This document shows, piece after piece, positions 30,852 to 40,215 of a stretch of DNA of 64,000 nucleotides (positions are counted from its first letter, which is position 1; each line of letters starts with the position of its first letter). The DNA is from DATGLG01 sp035294245 (GTDB taxonomy: Bacteria; Pseudomonadota; Alphaproteobacteria; JACZXZ01), in the NCBI GenBank assembly GCA_035294245.1, contig DATGLG010000019.1, positions 1-64,000 on the forward strand. Direction: 5' to 3'. The position numbers and the translations under genes were made by a program. Below the pieces are notes generated by a model, which was not told where the DNA came from, made no database searches, and saw only the letters and a list, made by a program, of their open reading frames with translations.

Positions 30852-32081
30852 TCAGCTGCGGTAGCTGGCATTGATCCGGATATAGCCGTCGGTCAGATCG
30901 CAGGTCCAGACCGTCGCGCGACCGCGCCCGACGCCTACGTCGACGTCGATGATGATGTCCTGGCCCCTCATATGAGCGGCAACGGGTGCTTCATCGTAAT
31001 CTGGGCGGCGCATACCGTTCTCGGCGATGCGCGTGCCGCCGATCGCGATCGCAAGCTTGTCGCGATCCGCTTTTTCGCCGGCCTTGCCGACGGCCATGAC
31101 GATGCGGCCCCAATTGGCGTCCTCCCCCGCGACGGCGGTTTTGACCAGGGGCGAATTGGCGATCGCCAGGGCGATGCGCTTCGCGGCGCGCACCGAGGCG
31201 GCGCCGGTCACGTTGATGGTGATGAATTTGCGCGCACCCTCGCCATCGCGCACCACCTGCTTGGCAAGATCGACCAGCAGGTCCTCGAGCGCACGGCGGA
31301 AGCCCCGAAGGGCGGGATCGCTTGCCGCGCGAGGCGGCGCATTCGAGGCCTTTCCGCTCGCGCACAGGATCAGCGTGTCGCTTGTCGAGGTATCGCTGTC
31401 GACGGTGATGCAGTTGAACGAGCGCTCGTTGGCCGCGGTCAGCAGTTGCTGGAGGATGGGCGCCGGAACGGCGGCATCGGTGAAGACGAAGGCGAGCATC
31501 GTTGCCATGTCGGGCGCGATCATGCCCGATCCCTTGGCGATGCCGTTGATGGTGACGGGCGTGCCGCCGATGGTGGTGCTGCGCGTGGCACCCTTCGGGA
31601 AGGTGTCGGTCGTCATGATCGCCTGAGCCGCCTCCGCCCAGCCATCGGCACCGAGCGATGCGCACAACCCGTCGAGGGCGGCAACAACCTTTTGATCGGG
31701 CAGAGGCTCGCCGATGACGCCCGTCGACGCCATCATCACCTCCTCGGGTGTGCAGCCGAGTCGAGAGGCAAGGGCGCCCACGCTACGCTCCACGGCGCGG
31801 ACGCCGGCATCGCCGGTGAAGGCGTTCGCGTTCCCCGAATTGGCGATGATCGCCCGACAGCGCCCCGCCGGAAGGATGCGGCGACACCAGAGAACCGGCG
31901 CCGAGGCGGTGAGCGAGCGCGTGAAGACGCCGGCGACCGTGGCGCCGGGCTCGAGCGCGGCGAGGAACAGGTCCTTGCGTCCGCTGTAGCGGATCGCGGC
32001 CGCCGCGGCACCGAGCTTCACGCCGGCGAGTGGGGGCAGGTCAGGAAACCCAGCTGGTGCCAGGGGAGAGCGCTCGGGCAT
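30852..32081 (-). CDS. argJ: Bifunctional glutamate N-acetyltransferase/amino-acid acetyltransferase ArgJ
   Basis: Recycles the acetyl group from N-acetylornithine to glutamate in arginine synthesis and may also acetylate glutamate from acetyl-CoA. The precursor self-cleaves before the threonine of MMASTGVIGEPL to give alpha and beta chains. NSGNANAFTG and DSDTSTSDT are also conserved. Length 409 is typical. AGGAGG precedes the ATG. Two copies of a 14-base A-rich repeat lie in its leader. The parvulin gene is 75 bases upstream. Confidence 0.96.
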   Translation of the reverse strand: MPERSPLAPAGFPDLPPLAGVKLGAAAAAIRYSGRKDLFLAALEPGATVAGVFTRSLTASAPVLWCRRILPAGRCRAIIANSGNANAFTGDAGVRAVERSVGALASRLGCTPEEVMMASTGVIGEPLPDQKVVAALDGLCASLGADGWAEAAQAIMTTDTFPKGATRSTTIGGTPVTINGIAKGSGMIAPDMATMLAFVFTDAAVPAPILQQLLTAANERSFNCITVDSDTSTSDTLILCASGKASNAPPRAASDPALRGFRRALEDLLVDLAKQVVRDGEGARKFITINVTGAASVRAAKRIALAIANSPLVKTAVAGEDANWGRIVMAVGKAGEKADRDKLAIAIGGTRIAENGMRRPDYDEAPVAAHMRGQDIIIDVDVGVGRGRATVWTCDLTDGYIRINASYRS

Positions 32082-32103
32082 GGCCTCCTCTTCTTGTTTG
32101 CCT

Positions 32104-32135
32104 TCTCTTTTAGTTTTGTCGTCTCTTTTAGTTTT
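32104..32135 (-). repeat. Tandem 14-base repeat in the argJ leader
   Basis: TCTCTTTTAGTTTT occurs at 32104-32117 and again at 32122-32135, a period of 18 bases. On the transcribed sense of argJ it reads AAAACTAAAAGAGA twice. It is far A/T-richer than its surroundings and lies 22-54 bases upstream of the argJ start. Its function is unknown. Confidence 0.7.
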
Positions 32136-32156
32136 CTGGGTCGATCACACCGCCAC

Positions 32157-33098
32157 TCACTTGGCCGGCTTGGCGGAACCGCCTTGCCCCCCGCCCGACG
32201 GCTGGCCGGAGTCCGGCTGTTCGCCGCCTTCCGTCTTGGGCGAGCCGTCGGGATTGAAGCGAACGATCTTGGCGTGCTCGCGGAGATCATTGACGACGCC
32301 CGTAATGACATCGCGGCTCGCCTCGCGCTCCAGCTGATCCTTCACCTCGTCGAATTTGGGTGGCTGGGATGTGCGGACATCCTCGACCTTGATGATGTGC
32401 CATCCGAACTGCGTTTTCACCGGCGTCGTCGTGTACTGACCGGGCTTCAAGGCGAAGGCGGCCTCGGCGAACTCGGGCACGACGTCGGCGCGCTTGATAT
32501 AGCCGAGATCGCCGCCTTGCGCGGCCGAAGGGCCGCTCGACTTCTTTTTCGCGAGGGTTGCGAAATCAGCGCCGCCCTTGAGATCCTTGATGATCCCCTT
32601 CGCCTCGTCCTCGGTCTTCACCAGGATATGGCGGGCGTGGACCTCGGTCTCCGGCGGGTTCGCCTTGACATATTCGTCATATTTCTTCTTCAGCATCTCG
32701 TCGGAGATCTTCCCTTTGACCGCGCGCGTCAGATAAACGCTTTGGATCACCTGATCCTCGAGCTGGGCCATCCGCTGCTTCACTTCGGGATCCTTGGCGA
32801 GCCCCTCCTTGCGACCCTCCTCCGCGACGAGCTTGCTGTCGATCAGCCGCTCGACGAGGGCGGGAAAGACGACCTCGAAGGGAAACGACTGATATTGGGG
32901 CGGCAAGTCCTCGCGCGCGGCCTCGACCTCCGAGCGGTGGATCGGCGCGCCATCGACGGTCGCGACAATGGGGTCCTGCTCCGAGGCGCCTTTGGCCGGC
33001 GCACCTTGCCCGCCATTGCCGGTTTGCGCCAAAGCCAGGGGGGGAAGGGCGGCAAGCACGAGGGCCGTCGCGGCGGCACGGGCGATCGGGGAGATCAT
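32157..33098 (-). CDS. Periplasmic peptidyl-prolyl cis-trans isomerase (parvulin, PpiC/SurA type)
   Basis: A 313-residue envelope folding factor. A signal peptide occupies residues 1-24 (ALPPLALAQ). A SurA-N-like helical chaperone region is followed by the rotamase domain (VHARHILVKTEDEAK, GGDLGYIKR, FGWHIIKVED). The tail is Pro/Gly/Gln-rich. ATG 33104 touches AGAGGA with no spacer, while ATG 33098 lies six bases from it, so 33098 is preferred. It is divergent from secA, as often found in alphaproteobacteria. Confidence 0.9.
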   Translation of the reverse strand: MISPIARAAATALVLAALPPLALAQTGNGGQGAPAKGASEQDPIVATVDGAPIHRSEVEAAREDLPPQYQSFPFEVVFPALVERLIDSKLVAEEGRKEGLAKDPEVKQRMAQLEDQVIQSVYLTRAVKGKISDEMLKKKYDEYVKANPPETEVHARHILVKTEDEAKGIIKDLKGGADFATLAKKKSSGPSAAQGGDLGYIKRADVVPEFAEAAFALKPGQYTTTPVKTQFGWHIIKVEDVRTSQPPKFDEVKDQLEREASRDVITGVVNDLREHAKIVRFNPDGSPKTEGGEQPDSGQPSGGGQGGSAKPAK

Positions 33099-33320
33099 GG
33101 CCATTCCTCTGGGCGGACGGGGCTGCTGAAGGCTTGCCGGCACTCGCCGTCCATCGGGCGCGCCGGAAGCGCAAAAAGCGTCGGCCGATAATGCACAAAG
33201 CGGTGGCCGGAACAAGAGAAGCTTAACGAGAGGTTGTCGCGGCGCCTGGTCACCGTCGAAAAGTCGCGGAAATCCGCGAAAAAAGCCGGCCAGAGGCTCG
33301 ACCACTGCCGCCTGGGATCA

Positions 33321-33349
33321 TTGACAGCTTCGCTGCCGGCCCCTATCTG
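33321..33349 (+). promoter_or_regulatory. Sigma-70 promoter of secA
   Basis: TTGACA at 33321-33326, a 17-base spacer, then TATCTG at 33344-33349. Both hexamers and the spacing are close to consensus, and the site is 62 bases upstream of the secA start. The remaining divergent gap (33099-33411, 313 bases) holds no gene. Confidence 0.6.
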
Positions 33350-33411
33350 TGCTGCGGGCCTCTACTGTCGCGGTATTGCGCCCGCACCGTCGCGTCTTCG
33401 AGGATCGCTTC

Positions 33412-36186
33412 ATGCTCGGCGCCATCGCACGGCGGATGTTCGGTTCCGCCAATGACCGTTTTTTGAAGGGCCTCCGCCCTCATGTCGAGAGGATCAATGC
33501 GCTCGAGCCGGAAATCGAGAAGCTGAGCGACGACGCCCTGCGCGCGCGCACCGCGGCTCTCAAGCAGCGCCTCGCCGATGGCGAGGAGCTCGACGACATT
33601 CTTCACGAGGCCTTCGCGACCGTGCGGGAAGCCGCCAAGCGGACGCTGGGCCAGCGGCATTTCGATGTGCAGCTCCTGGGCGGCGTCGTGCTGCACAAGG
33701 GGATGATCGCCGAGATGAAGACGGGCGAAGGCAAGACGCTCGTCGCCACTCTTGCCGCCTATCTCAATGCCCTCGGCGGAAAGGGCGTCCATGTCGTGAC
33801 GGTGAATGACTATCTGGCCAAGCGCGACTCCGAGTGGATGGGACAGATCTACCGCTTTCTCGGGCTCACGGTCGGCTGCATCATGCACGGCCTTTCCGAC
33901 GAGGAGCGCCGCAGCGCCTATGCCGCGGATATCACCTACGGCACCAATAACGAGTTCGGCTTCGATTATCTGCGCGACAACATGAAGTTCCGGCTCGAGG
34001 ACATGGTCCATCGGCCGTTCAACTATGCCATCGTCGACGAAGTCGACAGCATCCTGATCGACGAGGCGCGCACGCCCCTCATCATATCGGGCCCGGCGGA
34101 GGATAGCTCCGAGCTCTATGTGAAGGTCAATGCCCTCATTCCGCGCCTCAAAGCCGAGGATTACGAGAAGGACGAGAAGATTCGCGCGGTGACGCTTACG
34201 GAGTCCGGTGTCAATCGCATCGAGGAGGTCGCGGGCGAAGCCGGCCTGCTAAAGCCGGGCGGCCTTTACGACATCTCCAACATCACGCTTCTTCATCACG
34301 TCAACCAGGCGCTTCGCGCCCATAAGCTTTTCCAGCGCGACACCGATTACATCGTGAAGGGCGGCAAGGTGGTGATCATCGACGAGTTCACCGGCCGCAT
34401 GATGGAAGGCCGGCGCTATTCCGAGGGGCTTCACCAGGCGCTCGAAGCCAAGGAAGGCGTCGAGGTGCAGACCGAGAACCAGACGCTCGCCTCCATTACC
34501 TTCCAGAACTACTTCCGCATGTATCCAAAGCTAGCCGGCATGACCGGAACGGCCATGACCGAGGCCGAGGAGTTCGCGGATATCTATAAGCTCGAAGTGG
34601 TCGAGATTCCGACCAACATGCCGGTGGCTCGCCTCGACATGGACGACGAGGTCTATCGCACGGCGCGCGAGAAGTACGAAGCCATCATCGGCTTCATCGA
34701 TGAGGCGCGGAAGAAGCAGCAGCCGGTCCTCGTCGGCACCGTCAGCATCGAGAAATCGGAGCTGCTCTCGGAGATGCTGAAGAAGCGAAAGGTCCCGCAC
34801 CAGGTCTTGAACGCGCGCTACCACGAGCAGGAGGCCTATATCATTGCCCAGGCGGGGCGGCCAGGCGCGGTGACGATCGCGACCAATATGGCGGGACGCG
34901 GCACCGACATTCAGCTCGGCGGCAATGTGGAGATGCGGCTCAAGCAGGAGCTGGCGGAAGTCGAAGAGGCGGAAATCCGCGCCCGCAAGGAGGCGGAGAT
35001 TCGTGCCGACGTCGCCGCCGCCAAGGAAGTCGTGCTCAAGGCCGGCGGCCTTCTCGTCGTCGGCACCGAGCGTCACGAGAGCCGGCGCATCGACAACCAG
35101 CTCCGCGGCCGCTCGGGACGCCAAGGCGATCCCGGCGCCTCCAAGTTCTTCCTCTCCCTCGAAGACGATCTCATGCGCATCTTCGGCTCCGAGCGGATGG
35201 ACGGGATGCTCCAGCGCCTCGGCCTCAAGGAGGGCGAGGCGATCATGCATCCCTGGATCAACAAGGCCCTCGAGAAGGCGCAGCAGAAGGTCGAGGCCCG
35301 CAACTTCGACATCCGTAAGAATCTGCTCAAATACGACGACGTCATGAACGACCAGCGCAAGGTCATCTACGAGCAGCGGCGCGAGTTGATGCAGGCCGAG
35401 GAGGTCGCGGCGATGGTCGAGGACATGCGCCGCGACGTGATCCATGCCACCGTCTCACGCGCCATCCCGGAGCATTCCTATCCCGAGCAATGGGACACCA
35501 AGCTGCTCCACGAGGAGGCCCTACGGCTCCTCGCCCTCGATCTTCCCATCACGGAATGGGCGAAGGAGGAGGGAATCGCCGAAAGCGAGGTCGTCGAGCG
35601 CATCGAGAAGGCGAGCGCCGCCAAAATGGCCGAGAAGGTGGCCAAATACACGCCGGAGATCATGCGCATGGCCGAGAAGAGCATTCTTCTCCAGCTCCTC
35701 GATCAGATTTGGAAGGATCACCTCCTCTCGCTCGATCATTTGCGTCAGGCGATCGGCTTGCGCGCCTATGGCCAGCGCGACCCGCTCATCGAATACAAGA
35801 CGGAAGCCTTCGCGCTGTTCGAGGAGATGCTGGCTCGCTTGCGCGAGACGGTGACGGGTGTGCTCTCCCATCTCGAGCTCCGCATCCAGGCTGCCGAGCA
35901 GATCGTCCCCGAGCGCAAGCCGCAGGCGCTCCAGGAGCAGCACGACGAGGTCACCCAGTTCGAGCAGTCGCGAGCCACCGGCACCGACGGCGCCCCACCT
36001 CCGCCAGCCCCGCGGCCCGTCCGGCACAGCGCCGGCGCGCCGCCGGCACCGGGGATGGTGTGGTACGAGCCGACCGGACGCTGGATCGACCCCAATGACA
36101 GCGGGACTTGGGGCAAGGTGCCGCGCAATGCGCTCTGCCCTTGCGGCTCGGGCAAGAAGCACAAGCACTGTCACGGCCGCGTCTGA
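33412..36186 (+). CDS. secA: Preprotein translocase ATPase SecA
   Basis: The motor of Sec protein export. Walker A is in MKTGEGKTLVATL (near residue 105), Walker B in VDEVDSILIDEARTP (near 207), and the helicase motif TNMAGRGTDIQLGG follows. The C-terminus has a Pro/Ala-rich linker and a SEC-C zinc motif CPCGSGKKHKHCH for SecB or ribosome contact. Length 924 is typical. ATG 33412 has GAGGA upstream; an earlier in-frame ATG lacks homology. It converges on accA. Confidence 0.98.
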   Translation: MLGAIARRMFGSANDRFLKGLRPHVERINALEPEIEKLSDDALRARTAALKQRLADGEELDDILHEAFATVREAAKRTLGQRHFDVQLLGGVVLHKGMIAEMKTGEGKTLVATLAAYLNALGGKGVHVVTVNDYLAKRDSEWMGQIYRFLGLTVGCIMHGLSDEERRSAYAADITYGTNNEFGFDYLRDNMKFRLEDMVHRPFNYAIVDEVDSILIDEARTPLIISGPAEDSSELYVKVNALIPRLKAEDYEKDEKIRAVTLTESGVNRIEEVAGEAGLLKPGGLYDISNITLLHHVNQALRAHKLFQRDTDYIVKGGKVVIIDEFTGRMMEGRRYSEGLHQALEAKEGVEVQTENQTLASITFQNYFRMYPKLAGMTGTAMTEAEEFADIYKLEVVEIPTNMPVARLDMDDEVYRTAREKYEAIIGFIDEARKKQQPVLVGTVSIEKSELLSEMLKKRKVPHQVLNARYHEQEAYIIAQAGRPGAVTIATNMAGRGTDIQLGGNVEMRLKQELAEVEEAEIRARKEAEIRADVAAAKEVVLKAGGLLVVGTERHESRRIDNQLRGRSGRQGDPGASKFFLSLEDDLMRIFGSERMDGMLQRLGLKEGEAIMHPWINKALEKAQQKVEARNFDIRKNLLKYDDVMNDQRKVIYEQRRELMQAEEVAAMVEDMRRDVIHATVSRAIPEHSYPEQWDTKLLHEEALRLLALDLPITEWAKEEGIAESEVVERIEKASAAKMAEKVAKYTPEIMRMAEKSILLQLLDQIWKDHLLSLDHLRQAIGLRAYGQRDPLIEYKTEAFALFEEMLARLRETVTGVLSHLELRIQAAEQIVPERKPQALQEQHDEVTQFEQSRATGTDGAPPPPAPRPVRHSAGAPPAPGMVWYEPTGRWIDPNDSGTWGKVPRNALCPCGSGKKHKHCHGRV

Positions 36187-36237
36187 GCGGGAATTCCGAG
36201 TCGGCGCGGCCTCCGAGCTCTTCGCCGGGCGCGCCCG

Positions 36238-37194
36238 TCAGGCGAGCCCCTTCTCGCCCATCTCGAGGAACTTCGCGCGCCGGCGCGCCTTCAGGGCTTC
36301 GCCTTCGAGCTTGTCGAAGTTGCGCAAGGCGTCGGCCACCGCGTCGCCGACGGCGGCGATGACCGCCGATTTGTTGCGCTGCGCCCCGCCGAGGGGCTCG
36401 GGAATGACGCGGTCGATGACGCCGAGCTTGAGCAGGTCCTGCGCCGTCAATCGCAACGCCTCGGCCGCCTCCTGCACGTGCTGGCCGTCGCGCCAGAGGA
36501 TGGAGCCGCAGCCCTCGGGCGAGATGACCGAATAGATGGCATGCTCGAGCATGAGCACCGTATTGGCGGCGGCGAGCGCGATGGCGCCGCCCGATCCGCC
36601 CTCGCCGATGATGACGCTCACGACGGGCACTCGGATCTCGAGGCAGGTCGCGATGCTGCGCGCGATCGCCTCCGCCTGGCCGCGCTCCTCGGCCCCCACT
36701 CCGGGATAGGCGCCCGCGGTGTCGACAAGCGTGATCACCGGGAGCTTGAACCGCTCCGCGAGGCGCATGAGGCGTTGCGCCTTGCGATAGCCCTCGGGAC
36801 GGGCCATGCCGAAATTGTGCCGGATGCGGCTCTGCGTATCGGCGCCCTTCTCGTGGCCGAGCATGACGACCGAGCGGCCGCGAAAGCGCCCAAGGCCACC
36901 CAGGATGGCGCGGTCCTCTGCGTAACCGCGATCGCCGGCGAGCGGCATGAATTCCTCGAGCAGCTCCCCGACATAATCGCTGAAATGCGGCCGCTCGGGA
37001 TGGCGAGCGACCTGCACCTTCTGCCAAGCCGTTAGCTTACTATAGGTCTGGCGAAGCAACCGGTCGAGCTTGGTTTGAAGCCGCGACACTTCCTCGGCGA
37101 TGTTGAGGTCGCCGCCGTCGGAGATGTGCCTGAGCTCTTCGATCTTGCTTTCCAGCTCGGCGATCGGCTTCTCGAAATCAAGATAGTTGTGCAT
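36238..37194 (-). CDS. accA: Acetyl-CoA carboxylase carboxyltransferase subunit alpha
   Basis: With AccD it transfers the carboxyl group from biotin to acetyl-CoA to make malonyl-CoA for fatty acid synthesis. The N-terminus MHNYLDFEKPIAELESKIEEL is typical; the carboxyltransferase region shows DTAGAYPGVGAEERGQ, GEGGSGGAIA, and SPEGCGSILW. Length 318 is standard. accD is not in the window. It lies 93 bases downstream of the malyl-CoA lyase gene on the same strand. Confidence 0.97.
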   Translation of the reverse strand: MHNYLDFEKPIAELESKIEELRHISDGGDLNIAEEVSRLQTKLDRLLRQTYSKLTAWQKVQVARHPERPHFSDYVGELLEEFMPLAGDRGYAEDRAILGGLGRFRGRSVVMLGHEKGADTQSRIRHNFGMARPEGYRKAQRLMRLAERFKLPVITLVDTAGAYPGVGAEERGQAEAIARSIATCLEIRVPVVSVIIGEGGSGGAIALAAANTVLMLEHAIYSVISPEGCGSILWRDGQHVQEAAEALRLTAQDLLKLGVIDRVIPEPLGGAQRNKSAVIAAVGDAVADALRNFDKLEGEALKARRRAKFLEMGEKGLA

Positions 37195-37287
37195 CGGCGA
37201 CTACCTAGCACAGCTCCACGGACGGCGCGAAGGCAAAAGAAGCCCCCTCGCCGGAGACGCGTGCACGCGCGACGATGAGGTCGGATG

Positions 37288-38265
37288 CTACCTGCCGCCG
37301 CCGATTTGCCTGGCTTTTTCCACCAAGACCTGGGCCTGGCGGATGGAGGCGATATCGATGAGGCGGCCATCGAGCGAGACGGCGCCCTTGCCTTCCTTCT
37401 GAGCCTGCGCCATGGCGTCGAGGATGCGCTGAGCCTTCTTGATCTCGGCTTCGCTGGGGCTGAACACCTCGTTGGCCAATGCGATCTGGCTCGGATGGAT
37501 CGCCCATTTGCCTTCGCAGCCCAGCACCGCAGCGCGACGCGCCTGCGCGCGGAAGCCGTCCGCATCCTGAAAATCGCCGAAGGGACCGTCGATCGGGCGC
37601 AACCCGTTGGCGCGCGCGGCAACCACCATGCGGGCGATCGCGTAGTGCCACATGTCGCCCCAGTGGACCTCGCGCTTGCCGGAGGCGTCGGCGTCGGTCA
37701 AGACAGCATAGTCGGGGTTGGGGCCGCCGATATTGGTGGTGCGCGCCCGCGTCGATGCGGCATAGTCGGCGACGCCGAAATGCAGCGCCTCGAGCCGCGG
37801 GCTCGCTGCCGCGATCGCCTCGACGTTCTGCATCCCGAGCGCCGTCTCGACGATGAGCTCGAGACCGAGCCGCTTCGTGCGGCGCTTGGCCGTCTCGATC
37901 TGCGTCACCAGCATGTCGACGGCATAGACGTCGGCCGGCGTCCCGATCTTCGGGATCATGATCAGATCGAGCCGCTCGGTCTGCTCGAGGACGTCGACCA
38001 GGTCCCGATACATGTAGTGCGTGTCGAGGCCATTGATCCGCAGCGAGAGGGTCTTGGCGCCCCAGTCGATGTCATTGATCGCCTGGATGACGTTCTTGCG
38101 CGCCTGCTCCTTCTCGTCGGGAGCGACGGCGTCCTCGAGATCAAGGAAGACGATGTCGGCCGCCGAGGCCGCCGCCTTCTCGAACAGCTTCGGGTTGCTG
38201 CCCGGCACCGCGAGCTCACTGCGGTTCAGCCGCGGCTTCGCTTGTTCGACGACCTTGAAGCTCAT
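37288..38265 (-). CDS. CoA ester lyase (L-malyl-CoA/beta-methylmalyl-CoA lyase)
   Basis: A HpcH/HpaI-type lyase of 325 residues. The start RLNRSELAVPGSNPKLFEKA, the magnesium-binding FLDLEDAVAP, LRINGLD, IVETALGMQNVE, and the C-terminal KWAIHPSQI match the Mcl1 family. These enzymes cleave malyl-CoA to acetyl-CoA and glyoxylate, and beta-methylmalyl-CoA to propionyl-CoA and glyoxylate, in the ethylmalonyl-CoA pathway, serine cycle or 3-hydroxypropionate cycle. Which one operates cannot be told from this window. A citryl-CoA lyase-type role is less likely. Confidence 0.87.
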   Translation of the reverse strand: MSFKVVEQAKPRLNRSELAVPGSNPKLFEKAAASAADIVFLDLEDAVAPDEKEQARKNVIQAINDIDWGAKTLSLRINGLDTHYMYRDLVDVLEQTERLDLIMIPKIGTPADVYAVDMLVTQIETAKRRTKRLGLELIVETALGMQNVEAIAAASPRLEALHFGVADYAASTRARTTNIGGPNPDYAVLTDADASGKREVHWGDMWHYAIARMVVAARANGLRPIDGPFGDFQDADGFRAQARRAAVLGCEGKWAIHPSQIALANEVFSPSEAEIKKAQRILDAMAQAQKEGKGAVSLDGRLIDIASIRQAQVLVEKARQIGGGR

Positions 38266-38414
38266 CTCGCCCTCGTTCGCACATGTGGATTTCGCAGGTG
38301 CGGAAATATATCCCGCAATGCGGCAGAAGGATAGGCCGCAGTGGCGGCGAAAAGTCAACGGAGCGCCAAGAGCAATCCTGCGCGAACCAGCAAGTCGCGA
38401 TAGGTTAAGACGAC

Positions 38415-38433
38415 GGGCGGCATGACGCCGCCC
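38415..38433 (-). terminator. Possible terminator of the MFS permease operon
   Basis: GGGCGGC (38415-38421) and GCCGCCC (38427-38433) form a perfect 7-bp stem with a five-base loop. It lies 54 bases past the small-subunit stop on the minus strand, and weak T-rich sequence (GTCGTCTTAA) follows there. The rest of the 221-base gap (38266-38486) shows nothing further. Confidence 0.4.
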
Positions 38434-38486
38434 GCCGCCTCGCCTGTCCTAATTGGCGACCGCCGCGAGATCGCGTGATCGCGCCG

Positions 38487-38618
38487 CTATTGGAACAGCT
38501 TGAGCGCGTTGTTCAAGGTTTCCAGCACACCCCAGACCAGCGGAATGCCGACGAAGCCCCAGGCGAGGATCAGCTTGAGGGCGTTTCCGGTCTCGGGTTG
38601 GTTCTGCATCGTGGCCAT
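38487..38618 (-). CDS. MFS transporter small subunit (43 residues)
   Basis: A very short gene with a good ribosome site: GGGAGG six bases before ATG 38618. The product has a polar start (MATMQNQPETGN) and one hydrophobic helix (LILAWGFVGIPLVWGVLETL), ending NALKLFQ. It begins 11 bases after the stop of the OFA-type permease, and its ribosome site abuts that stop. Such 40-odd-residue single-helix proteins are known as small partners of OFA-family MFS permeases. The role is inferred from position and shape only. Confidence 0.8.
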   Translation of the reverse strand: MATMQNQPETGNALKLILAWGFVGIPLVWGVLETLNNALKLFQ

Positions 38619-38629
38619 GATCGCCTCCC

Positions 38630-40000
38630 TCAATCCGCCATTGCCGCGACTTCGTCACGCATGTGATGGCGCTCGTGGACCGCCTTGATGAGAAGATTGC
38701 AGAAGAATCCGATCACCAGCAGCACCGCCATCACATACATGGTGACGTTATAGGCCTGCGCCTTGGCGACGCCATGATCGACGTTGTATTGCCGGATATA
38801 GTTCACGAGCACCGGGCCGAAGATTCCCGCCATCGACCACGCCGTCAGCAGAAGCCCGTGAATGGCCCCGACATAGCGCGTGCCGAACATGTCGCGGAGA
38901 TAGGCGGGAACGGTGGAGAAGCCGCCGCCATACATGCTGAAAATGACCGCATAGAACAGCACAAAAAGCGTCACGCTGCCGATCGCACCGGTATGGGGAA
39001 CCAAGGCGTAGAGCACCGTACCGAGGACGAAGAACACGTAATAGGTGTTCTTACGGCCGAGAAAGTCGGATACCGAGGCCCAGAAGAAGCGCCCGCCCAT
39101 ATTGAAGAGGCTCATCAGGCCGACGAAGCCCGCCGCCGCGATCACCGTGACCCGGCCCTGGAACATCTCCTGGATCATGGCGGAGGCCTGGCCCAGCACG
39201 CCGATACCGGCGGTGACGTTGAGGCAGAGCACCCACCAGATCAGCCAGAATTGCGGCGTCTTCAGCGCCTGGTAGACATAGACGTTGCGCGTCGTGATCA
39301 GCTTCCTCGGCTCCACCGGAGGAACATAGCCCTCGGGCTTCCACCCCGGCGGCGGGACGCGCACGATCGCGGCCCCCACCATCATGAAGCAAAAATAGAT
39401 GATGCCCATGGTGATGAAGGTCTCGGCGACGCCCACGTGGGTCGGCGACGAGTATTGCCGCATCAGCCAGACCGAGAGCGGCGAGGCGATGAAGGCGCCG
39501 CCGCCGAAGCCCATGATCGCCATGCCTGTCGCCATACCCGGGCGATCCGGAAACCACTTGATCAGGGTGGAGACCGGCGAGATGTAGCCGATGCCCAAGC
39601 CGAAACCGCCGATGATGCCGTAGCCGATATAGATCAGCCAAATCGTGTGCGCATAGACGCCGATCGCCGAAAGGATGAAGCCACCGCCCCAGCACAGCGC
39701 GGCGGTGAACATGGCCCGGCGCGGGCCGCCTTCCTCGACCCAGCGACCGAGAAGCGCGGCGGAGACGCCGAGGAAGAAGATTGCGAGGCTGAAGATCCAG
39801 CCGAGCTCGGTCAGCCTCCAATCGCCGGGCGCCGATTGGGTGATGCCGATGAGCTTCGTCATCGGCAGGTTGAACACGCTGAAGGCGTAGGCTTGGCCGA
39901 TACACAGGTGAACGCAGAGCGCCGCAGGCGGCACCAGCCAGCGGCTGAAGCCCGGCTTCGCGATGGTATGCTCGCGGTCGAGTATGGACAACAGACTCAT
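38630..40000 (-). CDS. OFA family MFS transporter (oxalate/formate antiporter-like)
   Basis: A 456-residue integral membrane protein with twelve predicted helices. The start of the first helix, LVPPAALCVHLCIGQAYAFSVFNLPM, and GYGIIGGFGLGIGYISPVSTLIKWFPDRPGMATG are hallmarks of the oxalate:formate antiporter group. The true substrate may be another small carboxylate. ATG 40000 is preceded by a G-run; an upstream ATG (40045) is less likely. A perfect FNR-type box lies 216 bases upstream and a 43-residue partner gene lies directly downstream. A malyl-CoA lyase gene, which makes or uses glyoxylate, is next along the strand. Confidence 0.9.
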   Translation of the reverse strand: MSLLSILDREHTIAKPGFSRWLVPPAALCVHLCIGQAYAFSVFNLPMTKLIGITQSAPGDWRLTELGWIFSLAIFFLGVSAALLGRWVEEGGPRRAMFTAALCWGGGFILSAIGVYAHTIWLIYIGYGIIGGFGLGIGYISPVSTLIKWFPDRPGMATGMAIMGFGGGAFIASPLSVWLMRQYSSPTHVGVAETFITMGIIYFCFMMVGAAIVRVPPPGWKPEGYVPPVEPRKLITTRNVYVYQALKTPQFWLIWWVLCLNVTAGIGVLGQASAMIQEMFQGRVTVIAAAGFVGLMSLFNMGGRFFWASVSDFLGRKNTYYVFFVLGTVLYALVPHTGAIGSVTLFVLFYAVIFSMYGGGFSTVPAYLRDMFGTRYVGAIHGLLLTAWSMAGIFGPVLVNYIRQYNVDHGVAKAQAYNVTMYVMAVLLVIGFFCNLLIKAVHERHHMRDEVAAMAD

Positions 40001-40215
40001 GGAACCCCCCACCTTTGGTTCGCTTCCGATTCGGTGCTCTTTCACGTCTTATTGTTGTCTCGCGCTCGCGGTCCCAATCGCGGTTTGCGGCGCAAGTGGC
40101 GCCTTCGGACGCTCTTGCCGGAATCGGGCAAGGCTCGAAAGCGCGACAAGATGACACAAATCAGGCCCCTATGTAAGATTCATTTGGAAATGCTTTCCGC
40201 AATCCAGTTTACGAC

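Noticed and set aside
30528..33191. An 887-codon plus-strand frame across mutT, argJ and the parvulin
   Set aside because: It runs antisense through three well-supported genes and their gaps, so it is a composition artefact.
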